A DNA stretch of 64,000 bases from an uncultured Lachnospiraceae bacterium (GTDB lineage: Bacteria; Bacillota; Clostridia; Lachnospirales; Lachnospiraceae): the NCBI GenBank assembly GCA_900317555.1, contig ONHF01000013.1, positions 57,140 through 121,139 of the forward strand, written 5' to 3'. The notes under the pieces are model-generated. The model made no database searches. It was not told the DNA's origin and was given only the letters and a program-made list of their open reading frames with translations. Of this stretch, positions 37,604 to 45,233 are shown piece by piece (position 1 is the stretch's first letter; every line of letters begins with the position of its first letter). A program made the position numbers and the translations under genes.

Positions 37604-39622
37604 ATGGCTGAAATCCATATATTATCCAGCGAAACAATCAACCGAATCGCCGCAGGCGAAGTCGTGGAACGACCGGTGAACGTCGTCAAGGAACTGGTTG
37701 AAAACTCGATTGACGCCGGCGCGGACGCGGTCACCGTTGAAATCAGGCAGGGCGGCATCGACCTGATCCGGGTGACCGACAACGGCTGCGGCATTGAACC
37801 GTCGCAGCTGACAAACGCTTTCCGGCGTCACGCGACCAGTAAGATTTCGGATGAGCGCGACCTTTCCCATCTGCACAGCCTCGGCTTCCGCGGCGAAGCG
37901 CTCTCCAGTATTGCCGCAGTTTCCGAAGTCGAAATGATTACAAAGACGAAGGATCGTATGATCGGCATGCGGGCAAAGAACCGCTCATTTACGCCTTCCG
38001 GCGCTCCCGCACAGGCTGCATCCGATGTCATCCCGCTCGATATCACAGAGGTCGGCGCTCCTGACGGCACGACGGTCATTGTACGGAATCTTTTTTACAA
38101 TGTGCCTGTACGCAGGAAATTTCTGCGGGCTCCGCAGACGGAAGCCGGCTATATCACAGATCTGATGGAACACCTCGCACTTTCCCATCCTGACATCTCT
38201 TTTCATTACAGGGTGAACCAGCAGGAAAAGCTCCATACAACTGGCAGCGGCAATGAGAAGGAGCTGATCTACCGGATTTACGGCAGGGAAATCGCAGGGT
38301 CGGTGATTCCCGTGGATGCGCAGAACGGTTCCGTGCGTCTTCGCGGATTCCTCGGAAGGCCTGAATATTCAAGGTCTACAAGAGCTTATGAGATCTTTTT
38401 TGTAAACGGAAGAGTTTTGAAAAGCGACATTCTTTCCAAAGGTCTGGAGGAGGGTTACCGGACAGATCTGATGCAGCACAGATTCCCGTTCGCGATTCTT
38501 TATCTTACTGCCGATCCGCAGGAAATTGACGTCAATGTGCATCCCTCTAAAATGGAAGTCCGCTTTTCCGATGCCAGAGCCATCTATGATTTCATAAACG
38601 AATCGGTCCACGCGGCGCTGCACAGAGTTGAACTGATTCCGTCCGTGACGCTGGAAACAAGAAAAGAAGAAAGCGACAGACTTCGTGCGGAAAACAAAGC
38701 CCGTGAAGAAGCATTGAAAAAAGCGCCGCACATCGAACAGTTCGAATTGCCCGGTAAGAATCCCGCGAGCGCTGTCAGGGAAGATTCTTCGAAATTCGTT
38801 TCCGAAAGCTTTACTTTTACGGATGAAAGCGGGAAAACGGCACAGAAACAGCCCTTTCGCTTTGAGCAGCAGGAACTGTTTTCGAAGCCGGCGCCTCAGC
38901 CTTCCGAAAAACCATTGGAAAAGTCTGCGGATGAGAAAATGGCAGACAGGGAAACTCCAGGTACAGATGCGGCAGATACTGCTTCCTCCGGACAGGCTGA
39001 TTCTCAGGATGCGCCGGTTTTTACGCAGCAGAACGCTTCGCGCTACCGGATTATCGGTCAGGTTTTCAAAACGTACTGGCTTGTGGAATTCGAGAACAGG
39101 CTGCTTCTGATTGACCAGCATGCCGCCCATGAAAAAGTCAACTTCGAGCGGCTGATGAAACGACTGTCCGCGAAACAGGAAGAAGCCGCACCTTCCCAGC
39201 TGCTTGCTCCTCCCCTGATTATTACACTAACCGGAAGGGAAGAATCAGCTCTACAGGAGTACTCGGATTATTTTACGAAAATGGGCTATGAGGTCGAGCC
39301 GTTCGGCGACGGCAGCTACGCGATCCGCGCAATTCCGCTCGAGCTTTATTCCAACGCGCCTGATGCCCTGCTTCTTGAAATACTCGATGAAATTGCGGAT
39401 TCCAGGCTGAGCGGAACTCCGTCTGCCATCCTGTATAAAATCGCTTCCATGTCCTGTAAAGCGGCCGTAAAAGGGAACATGCACCTTTCCGAGGAAGAGG
39501 CGCGCGCGCTGATCCGGGAACTTTTAACACTTGATAATCCGTATCACTGCCCGCACGGACGGCCGACAATGATTATCATGACAAAAGACGAAGTCGAAAA
39601 GAAATTCGGGCGCATCGTCTGA
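37604..39622 (+). CDS. mutL: DNA mismatch repair protein MutL (with endonuclease motifs)
   Basis: GHKL ATPase linking MutS to strand removal. The 672-residue protein has KELVENSIDAGAD, DNGCGI and LGFRGEALSSI in the N-terminal ATPase. A variable acidic linker occupies about residues 350-475. The C-terminal domain contains DQHAAHEKVNFE (504-515) and CPHGRP (649-654). These are the metal-site motifs of MutL proteins that nick DNA themselves, as expected in bacteria without MutH. AAAGGAG precedes the ATG. Immediately downstream of mutS. Confidence 0.96.
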   Translation: MAEIHILSSETINRIAAGEVVERPVNVVKELVENSIDAGADAVTVEIRQGGIDLIRVTDNGCGIEPSQLTNAFRRHATSKISDERDLSHLHSLGFRGEALSSIAAVSEVEMITKTKDRMIGMRAKNRSFTPSGAPAQAASDVIPLDITEVGAPDGTTVIVRNLFYNVPVRRKFLRAPQTEAGYITDLMEHLALSHPDISFHYRVNQQEKLHTTGSGNEKELIYRIYGREIAGSVIPVDAQNGSVRLRGFLGRPEYSRSTRAYEIFFVNGRVLKSDILSKGLEEGYRTDLMQHRFPFAILYLTADPQEIDVNVHPSKMEVRFSDARAIYDFINESVHAALHRVELIPSVTLETRKEESDRLRAENKAREEALKKAPHIEQFELPGKNPASAVREDSSKFVSESFTFTDESGKTAQKQPFRFEQQELFSKPAPQPSEKPLEKSADEKMADRETPGTDAADTASSGQADSQDAPVFTQQNASRYRIIGQVFKTYWLVEFENRLLLIDQHAAHEKVNFERLMKRLSAKQEEAAPSQLLAPPLIITLTGREESALQEYSDYFTKMGYEVEPFGDGSYAIRAIPLELYSNAPDALLLEILDEIADSRLSGTPSAILYKIASMSCKAAVKGNMHLSEEEARALIRELLTLDNPYHCPHGRPTMIIMTKDEVEKKFGRIV

Positions 39623-39638
39623 CGCATTATATAAAAGT

Positions 39639-40601
39639 ATGAAGAAGCTTGTGATTATTGCGGGGCCCACCGCTTCCGGCAAAACTGCTGTCAGTATCGA
39701 ACTAGCAAGGCGGCTTGACGGTGAAATCATTTCCGCCGATTCCATGCAGGTTTACCGCGGCATGGATATCGGTTCCGCAAAAGTGCGGAAAGACGAGATG
39801 AACGGGGTCCCGCACCATTTAATTGATATCATCGATCCCAAAGATCCGTGGAACGTTGTCTTATTCCAGCAGAGGGCTGAAGCCGCCGCTCTGGAAATTT
39901 CTAAAAGAGGGAAGCTCCCTTTCCTTGTCGGAGGAACCGGATTTTATATTCAGGCACTGCTGTATGGCATTGATTTTACAAAGACCGAGGAAGACAGCGC
40001 TTTCCGGCGGGAAATGGAAGCCATCGCGCGCTCAAACGGTCCGCTTGCCCTGCACGAACTGCTACGGAAGGAGGATCCGGAAGCGGCGCAGCAGATTCAC
40101 CCGAACAATATCAAGCGGGTCATCCGCGCGCTCGAATTCAAAAGACAGACCGGGCAGTGCATTTCCCTGCACAATGAAGCCGAGCATCAGAAGCGTCCTG
40201 TGTATGACGCGGTCTTTTTTGTTTTGTCACCGCCGCGGGAAGTGCTTTACAGGAGAATCGACGAGCGCGTGGACAGGATGATGCGGGACGGACTGCCGGA
40301 AGAAGTGCGCAGGCTCTACAACGCGGGTCTTCGCGAAGAGGATGTCAGCATGCAGGGCCTTGGATACCGGCAGCTGATCCGGTATCTTGACGGCAGAGAT
40401 ACACTGGAAGAGGCCGTCCGGCAGATCAAAATACAAACCAGACATTTCGCGAAGCGCCAGCTCACCTGGTTTCACAGAGAGCGGGGTGTCATCTGGATTG
40501 ATCCCTGCGAATATTCCGGAGACCAGGCGCTGGCCGGCCGCATGGAAGAGATCATAGAAGAGCATTACCGTACAGAGAGGAAGCACAAAGCAACATTATG
40601 A
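39639..40601 (+). CDS. miaA: tRNA dimethylallyltransferase
   Basis: Adds a dimethylallyl group to A37 of UNN-decoding tRNAs, producing the substrate of MiaB. The 320-residue protein has the P-loop AGPTASGKT (8-16), SADSMQVYRGMDIGSAK near residue 36, HHLIDIIDP near 65, FLVGGTGFYIQALLYG near 100 and GLGYRQLIRYLDG near 245. No clear Shine-Dalgarno sequence precedes the ATG, 16 bases after mutL, so it may rely on coupling. The stop overlaps the next start (ATGA). The mutS-mutL-miaA order is common. Confidence 0.96.
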   Translation: MKKLVIIAGPTASGKTAVSIELARRLDGEIISADSMQVYRGMDIGSAKVRKDEMNGVPHHLIDIIDPKDPWNVVLFQQRAEAAALEISKRGKLPFLVGGTGFYIQALLYGIDFTKTEEDSAFRREMEAIARSNGPLALHELLRKEDPEAAQQIHPNNIKRVIRALEFKRQTGQCISLHNEAEHQKRPVYDAVFFVLSPPREVLYRRIDERVDRMMRDGLPEEVRRLYNAGLREEDVSMQGLGYRQLIRYLDGRDTLEEAVRQIKIQTRHFAKRQLTWFHRERGVIWIDPCEYSGDQALAGRMEEIIEEHYRTERKHKATL

Positions 40602-41923
40602 TAAACGATACATTGCAGAAGAAAGATGACACCGCGCTGAAAGCCCTTGGCATCTCAGAGGAAGTTCTGGCATTCGCCGGGCCGATCCTTGATAGTTTAA
40701 AAGAACGTTTTCAGAAAATCGATGATCTTGCGGAGTATAACCAGCTCCGCATCATCAAGGCGTTTCAGGATGCTCACATCGGAGAGGCAAGTCTGAAGGG
40801 CACGACCGGTTACGGTTACGACGATATCGGGCGGGACGGCCTCGAGAAGGTCTATTCGCTGTATTTTCATACGGAAGACGCACTTGTACGGCCGCAGATC
40901 ACCTGCGGAACGCATGCGCTCGCCCTCGCACTTATGAGCAACCTCCGGCCCGGACAGACCCTGATGAGCATCGCCGGCAAACCGTATGATACGCTCGAAG
41001 AAGTGATCGGCATCCGGCCTTCCCGCGGGAGCCTTGCGGAATACGGCATCTCGTACCTGCAGGTTGATCTGCTGCCGGATGATTCCTTTGATTTTAACAA
41101 AATCCGCAAGGCGCTGGAAGAAGACACAGAGCATAAAATCCATCTAGTTACCATCCAGCGTTCCAAAGGATATCAGACGCGGCACACATTTTCGGTCGAT
41201 CAGATTGGAGAGGCTATCCGCTTCGTCAAAACATACCGCCCCGACGTCCTCTGCATGGTTGACAACTGCTACGGCGAATTTACCGAAGACAAAGAACCTT
41301 CGGATGTCGGCGCGGACATGGTTGTCGGTTCTCTGATCAAAAATCCCGGCGGCGGACTCGCGCCGATCGGCGGTTATATCGCAGGTAAGAAAGAGTGCGT
41401 TGCGAACGCCGCTGTCCGCCTCACAAGTCCAGGACTAGGCAAAGAGGTCGGTGCGTCTCTGGATATTCTCCCGCAGTTCTTTCAGGGCTTTTTTATGGGC
41501 CCCATTGTTACGGCAAGCGCTTTGAAGGGAGCGATATTCGCGGCAAGCGCGTATGAAAATCTGGGATTTTCTGTTCTGCCGGGTGCGGATGAACAGCGGC
41601 ACGATATTATTCAGGCAATCACATTCGGGAGTCCGGAAGGCGTCATCGCGTTCTGTCAGGGAATTCAGTCCGCCTCGCCGGTTGACAGTTTTGTCGCCTG
41701 CGAACCGGCGCCGATGCCCGGGTACGACAGTGATGTCATCATGGCGGCAGGCGCCTTTGTATCCGGCTCGTCGATCGAGCTTTCCGCGGACGGACCGATC
41801 AAGCCTCCCTACAATGTGTATTTTCAAGGCGGGCTAACATGGCCGCATGCCAAGTTCGGTATACTGAAGACGCTGCAGAATATGAAAGACCGCGGTCTTG
41901 CGAAACTGGATGCAAACCATTAG
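40598..41923 (+). CDS. Methionine gamma-lyase-like PLP protein ('aluminum resistance' family, YnbB-like)
   Basis: A 441-residue fold-type I PLP protein of the family long annotated as aluminum resistance, with a neighbour-conserved position after miaA (as YnbB near miaA-hfq in Bacillus). Features: GTTGYGYDDIGRDGLEKVYS near residue 68, CGTHALALALMSNLRPGQ near 104 and CMVDNCYGEFTEDKEPSD near 222. The PLP-lysine segment is GSLIKNPGGGLAPIGGYIAG near residue 246. The true substrate is uncertain; C-S lyase activity is the family inference. Translationally coupled to miaA. Confidence 0.85.
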   Translation: MINDTLQKKDDTALKALGISEEVLAFAGPILDSLKERFQKIDDLAEYNQLRIIKAFQDAHIGEASLKGTTGYGYDDIGRDGLEKVYSLYFHTEDALVRPQITCGTHALALALMSNLRPGQTLMSIAGKPYDTLEEVIGIRPSRGSLAEYGISYLQVDLLPDDSFDFNKIRKALEEDTEHKIHLVTIQRSKGYQTRHTFSVDQIGEAIRFVKTYRPDVLCMVDNCYGEFTEDKEPSDVGADMVVGSLIKNPGGGLAPIGGYIAGKKECVANAAVRLTSPGLGKEVGASLDILPQFFQGFFMGPIVTASALKGAIFAASAYENLGFSVLPGADEQRHDIIQAITFGSPEGVIAFCQGIQSASPVDSFVACEPAPMPGYDSDVIMAAGAFVSGSSIELSADGPIKPPYNVYFQGGLTWPHAKFGILKTLQNMKDRGLAKLDANH

Positions 41924-41969
41924 AATATAGAATAACTTCTGACCGGGAGAGGCCCGGAAAGGAAGCAGA

Positions 41970-42665
41970 ATGAAAAAACCGGAACCTTCCGGAAGGGCGG
42001 AAATGCCCTATGAACGTTTTCTGAAATACGGCGGCGGATCTCTTTCGAACGCCGAGCTTCTCGCGATCATGCTTCGCACGGGAAGCTCCGGTGATTCGGC
42101 TCTGGATCTGGCGCATCATATTCTGTGCCTGAAAAACGAAGGCGGGAAAGAAGAAAGTCTTCTGGCGCTGTATCACCTTTCGCTGCGGGATCTTATGTCG
42201 GTTCGCGGCATCGGGGAAGTGAAGGCGGTCAGACTCCTCTGTCTGACGGAACTCTCGAGACGTCTGTCTCTGGAAAAAGCGGAAGAGAAGCTTGTTTTTA
42301 CAGACCCGAAGAGCGTGGCAGACTACTATATGGAGTCGCTGCGGCACGAAGAAAGAGAAATCGTGCTGCTGCTTCTCCTGGACAATCAGCTGCGGCTTCT
42401 GCGGGAAGAAAAACTCAGCGTCGGAACCGTCAACTGTTCCCTGCTGTCTCCGCGGGAGGTATTTTTGCGGGCGCTGGAAGGCGGCGCAGTGAACATTCTT
42501 TTGCTGCATAACCACCCGAGCGGCATCGCTGCTCCCAGCGATGCGGACATCAGCATTACCAAAAGGATCCGGGATCTTGGCGCAGAACTGGAAATTCCTC
42601 TGGTGGATCATATCATCATCGGAGATCTATGCTATACCAGCATGAAGGAAGCAGGAGTTTTATGA
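41970..42665 (+). CDS. radC: RadC family protein (JAB1/MPN metalloprotease-like)
   Basis: 231 residues: an N-terminal helix-hairpin-helix-like UPF0758 part (SLRDLMSVRGIGEVKAVRLL) and a JAB1/MPN domain with the metal motif LLLHNHPSGIAAPSDAD (His180, His182, Asp) and a conserved Glu upstream. Despite the name, a repair role for RadC proteins is disputed, and its biochemical role is unproven. The RadC-MreB adjacency is widespread in Firmicutes. AAAGGAAG precedes the ATG and the stop overlaps mreB (ATGA). Confidence 0.92.
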   Translation: MKKPEPSGRAEMPYERFLKYGGGSLSNAELLAIMLRTGSSGDSALDLAHHILCLKNEGGKEESLLALYHLSLRDLMSVRGIGEVKAVRLLCLTELSRRLSLEKAEEKLVFTDPKSVADYYMESLRHEEREIVLLLLLDNQLRLLREEKLSVGTVNCSLLSPREVFLRALEGGAVNILLLHNHPSGIAAPSDADISITKRIRDLGAELEIPLVDHIIIGDLCYTSMKEAGVL

Positions 42666-43747
42666 TTTTCGGAAAGAGAAAGACAAATCTGAACACGGAC
42701 GTGCGGCCGGAACAGAAATTCAAGGATCCGGGCGTATCTTCCAATTCTTACGGCATCGATCTTGGCACCTGCAATATCAAGATCTATAATGCGTCCACCG
42801 ACAAAATCATGGTGCAGAAGAATCTGATCGCTGTGCAGAACAAAAAGCGCATGATTGCCTACGGCGATGAAGCCTATGAAATGTTTGAAAAGGCGCCGAG
42901 CAATATCCGTGTGTCGTATCCGATCGGAAGCGGTGTCATCGCGGATATCAACAACATGGAACTTTTAATGAAGGCTTTCATGACGCAGGAGCAGAACGGG
43001 ACACTGCATCCGGGCGATTTTTTCATCGCGATTCCGACGGATGTTACCGAAGTCGAGCGCCGCGCCTTCTACGATCTTGTCAAAGATTCCGGAATTAAGG
43101 CGAAGCGAATTCTCGCAGTGGAGAAGGCAATCGCGGACGGACTCGGCCTCGGCATCGATATCAAGAATTCCCAGGGCGTTCTGGTGGTCGACGTAGGTTT
43201 CGACACGACGGAGATTTCCATTCTTTCTCTGGGCGGCATTGTACTTTCGAAGCTTGTCAAGGTCGGCGGGCATGTTTTTGATGCGTCCATTGTAAGCGCG
43301 GTCAGAAGAGAATACAGCCTTGTCATCGGCATGAAAACTGCGGAGGCGGTCCGTATGTCTTTCAATGACATTTCCTCCAACGGAGGAGAATGTACGGTTT
43401 ACGGCAGGGATATTGTGACCGGACTTCCGATGGAACGGACGCTGACACATGATTTTGTCGCGGAGTCTTTAAAGGAAAACTTCCGTGTGATCGTGGACAA
43501 TGTAAAGGTCATTCTTGAGAGAACGCCCCCGGAACTGTCCGCGGACATCTATCGCCACGGAATGTTCGTGACGGGCGGCGCGAGTCAGGAAGAAGGTCTT
43601 GCAGACCGGCTCCGGGAAGAAATTCATCTGGACGTCAACATGGCGGATTCTCCTGTCAATACAGTAGCGCAGGGCCTTGCCCATGTGATCAAGAAGGCGC
43701 AGTACAGATCACTCGCGTATACAATTGAAGGACTTGGTAATAAATGA
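42662..43747 (+). CDS. mreB: Rod shape-determining protein MreB
   Basis: Bacterial actin that orients lateral wall synthesis along the inner membrane. The 361-residue sequence has the phosphate-1 loop YGIDLGTCNIKIY and VSYPIGSGVIADINNMELL. 'VDVGFDTTEISILSLGGIVLS' is the phosphate-2 loop region, and FVTGGASQEEGLADRL lies near the end. It has a roughly 30-residue polar extension before the actin fold, which is unusual for MreB. The start at 42662 overlaps the radC stop. mreC follows by an ATGA overlap, forming the classic mreBCD unit. Confidence 0.94.
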   Translation: MIFGKRKTNLNTDVRPEQKFKDPGVSSNSYGIDLGTCNIKIYNASTDKIMVQKNLIAVQNKKRMIAYGDEAYEMFEKAPSNIRVSYPIGSGVIADINNMELLMKAFMTQEQNGTLHPGDFFIAIPTDVTEVERRAFYDLVKDSGIKAKRILAVEKAIADGLGLGIDIKNSQGVLVVDVGFDTTEISILSLGGIVLSKLVKVGGHVFDASIVSAVRREYSLVIGMKTAEAVRMSFNDISSNGGECTVYGRDIVTGLPMERTLTHDFVAESLKENFRVIVDNVKVILERTPPELSADIYRHGMFVTGGASQEEGLADRLREEIHLDVNMADSPVNTVAQGLAHVIKKAQYRSLAYTIEGLGNK

Positions 43748-44631
43748 TGAGTTCTACTCCGAAAAAGAATCCGAGAGAATTCCATTTGCATATCCCCGGA
43801 AGATATCTGCTTCTGATTGTCTCGCTTGCCTGTATCGGACTGATTTTTCTGACATATTATTCGGACGTGGTTTCCGGTCCCATGGAAAATACCGCCGGCT
43901 ATCTGGTTGTCCCTTTCCAAAACGGCATCAGCAGAATCGGCGGCTGGATTCTGGGAAGGCAGGAGCTGCTGGAAGATATGTCGTCGCTCCGGAAGGAGAA
44001 CAAGGAGCTCAAAAAGAAGAACGAAGAGCTTTCTGCGGAGAACACCTCGCTCTCGCAGAGCAGATACGCGCTTCGAGAGCTTGAACGCCTGTATGAGCTG
44101 GATCAGGGCTATTCGGAATACGAGAAGACCGGCGCCCGGATTATCGCAAAAGACACCGGAAACTGGTATCACTCTTTCGTTATCGACAAGGGAACTTCCG
44201 ATGGATTATCTCTTGATATGAATGTACTCGCAGGTTCCGGTCTGGTCGGAAGAATCACGGCAATCGGCAGCGACTGGGCGCGTGTGGAAACGATTATCGA
44301 CGATAATATCAATGTAGCCGGCGCTGTTCTGTCAACCGGAGATAACCTGGTCGTGTCAGGCAGTCTTCAGCTGTACGCGGACGGAACCATACAGTTTGTG
44401 CGCCTGCAGGACCCTGAGAACAACGTCAAGGTCGGAGACAAAATCGTCACCGCCAATATCAGCGACAAATATCTGCCGGATATTCTGATCGGCACGATTA
44501 CAAGCATCCAGCAGGATGCGAACAACATTACAAAGTCCGGCCAGATTACGCCTGCCGTTGATTTTGCGCACCTCAATACCGTGCTCATCATCAAGCAGCT
44601 CAAGCAGAAAGCGCCGGCGGGAGCGCAATGA
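43744..44631 (+). CDS. mreC: Rod shape-determining protein MreC
   Basis: Bitopic scaffold of the elongasome. 295 residues: one N-terminal transmembrane segment (YLLLIVSLACIGLIFLTYY), a coiled coil of about 45 residues (SLRKENKELKKKNEELSAEN onward), then the beta-rich MreC domain (ARIIAKDTGNWYHSFVIDKG, LVGRITAIGSDWARVETIID). Two tandem ATGs begin the gene, overlapping the mreB stop. It should bind PBP2 and MreB on opposite sides of the membrane. Confidence 0.95.
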   Translation: MMSSTPKKNPREFHLHIPGRYLLLIVSLACIGLIFLTYYSDVVSGPMENTAGYLVVPFQNGISRIGGWILGRQELLEDMSSLRKENKELKKKNEELSAENTSLSQSRYALRELERLYELDQGYSEYEKTGARIIAKDTGNWYHSFVIDKGTSDGLSLDMNVLAGSGLVGRITAIGSDWARVETIIDDNINVAGAVLSTGDNLVVSGSLQLYADGTIQFVRLQDPENNVKVGDKIVTANISDKYLPDILIGTITSIQQDANNITKSGQITPAVDFAHLNTVLIIKQLKQKAPAGAQ

Positions 44632-45185
44632 AAAAGTTTGTTACCTTTCTGGTCGCCGCACTGACGATCCTGGCCGGTTTCATCCTGGAATCTACGGTAC
44701 TTCCGCACATTTCGCTCGCCGGAATAAAGCCGAATATCATGCTGATCATTACCGTATCGTACGGCTTTCTTCTGGGGGAGCGGAGAGGACTATTCGTCGG
44801 ATTCACCAGCGGTCTTCTGTGCGATATTTTCTTCGGCCCGATGCTTGGCTTCGAAGCATTTGTCTACGGCCTGATCGGATTTTTATGCGGCAAATTCAAG
44901 AAGTATCTTTATGTTGAGGACCTGGCATTTCCGGTTCTGATCACCGCGGTCTCGGATTTTATTTATTGTTTTCTGAATTTTGTATTCCTGTTTCTTTTAA
45001 GGAACCGTCTGTTTCTGGGAACTTTTCTGCTGCAGATCGTTCTCCCGGAAATGATTTACACGGCACTGTTTGCAACATTTATCTATCCGTTTCTGACGAT
45101 TCTGTATAACCGCTACATGAAGGAAAGTCACCATACGGCGCCGGGAAGCAGCGTCATTCCGCAAAATATCGGCCGGAAGTGGTAA
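44628..45185 (+). CDS. mreD: Rod shape-determining protein MreD
   Basis: Multi-spanning elongasome membrane protein. The 185-residue sequence has about five hydrophobic helices (FLVAALTILAGFILESTVL; IMLIITVSYGFLLG; GLIGFLCG; FPVLITAVSDFIYCFLNFVF; LLQIVLPEMIYTALFATFIY), with GLFVGFTSGLLCDIFFGPM as the conserved MreD segment. It overlaps mreC by four bases (ATGA). A 48-base gap then leads to PBP2. Confidence 0.9.
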   Translation: MKKFVTFLVAALTILAGFILESTVLPHISLAGIKPNIMLIITVSYGFLLGERRGLFVGFTSGLLCDIFFGPMLGFEAFVYGLIGFLCGKFKKYLYVEDLAFPVLITAVSDFIYCFLNFVFLFLLRNRLFLGTFLLQIVLPEMIYTALFATFIYPFLTILYNRYMKESHHTAPGSSVIPQNIGRKW

Positions 45186-45233
45186 ATGCCGCGTCCGGCC
45201 TGCTTTGTTTTTCCGTAAGAAGAGGAGTCAGCT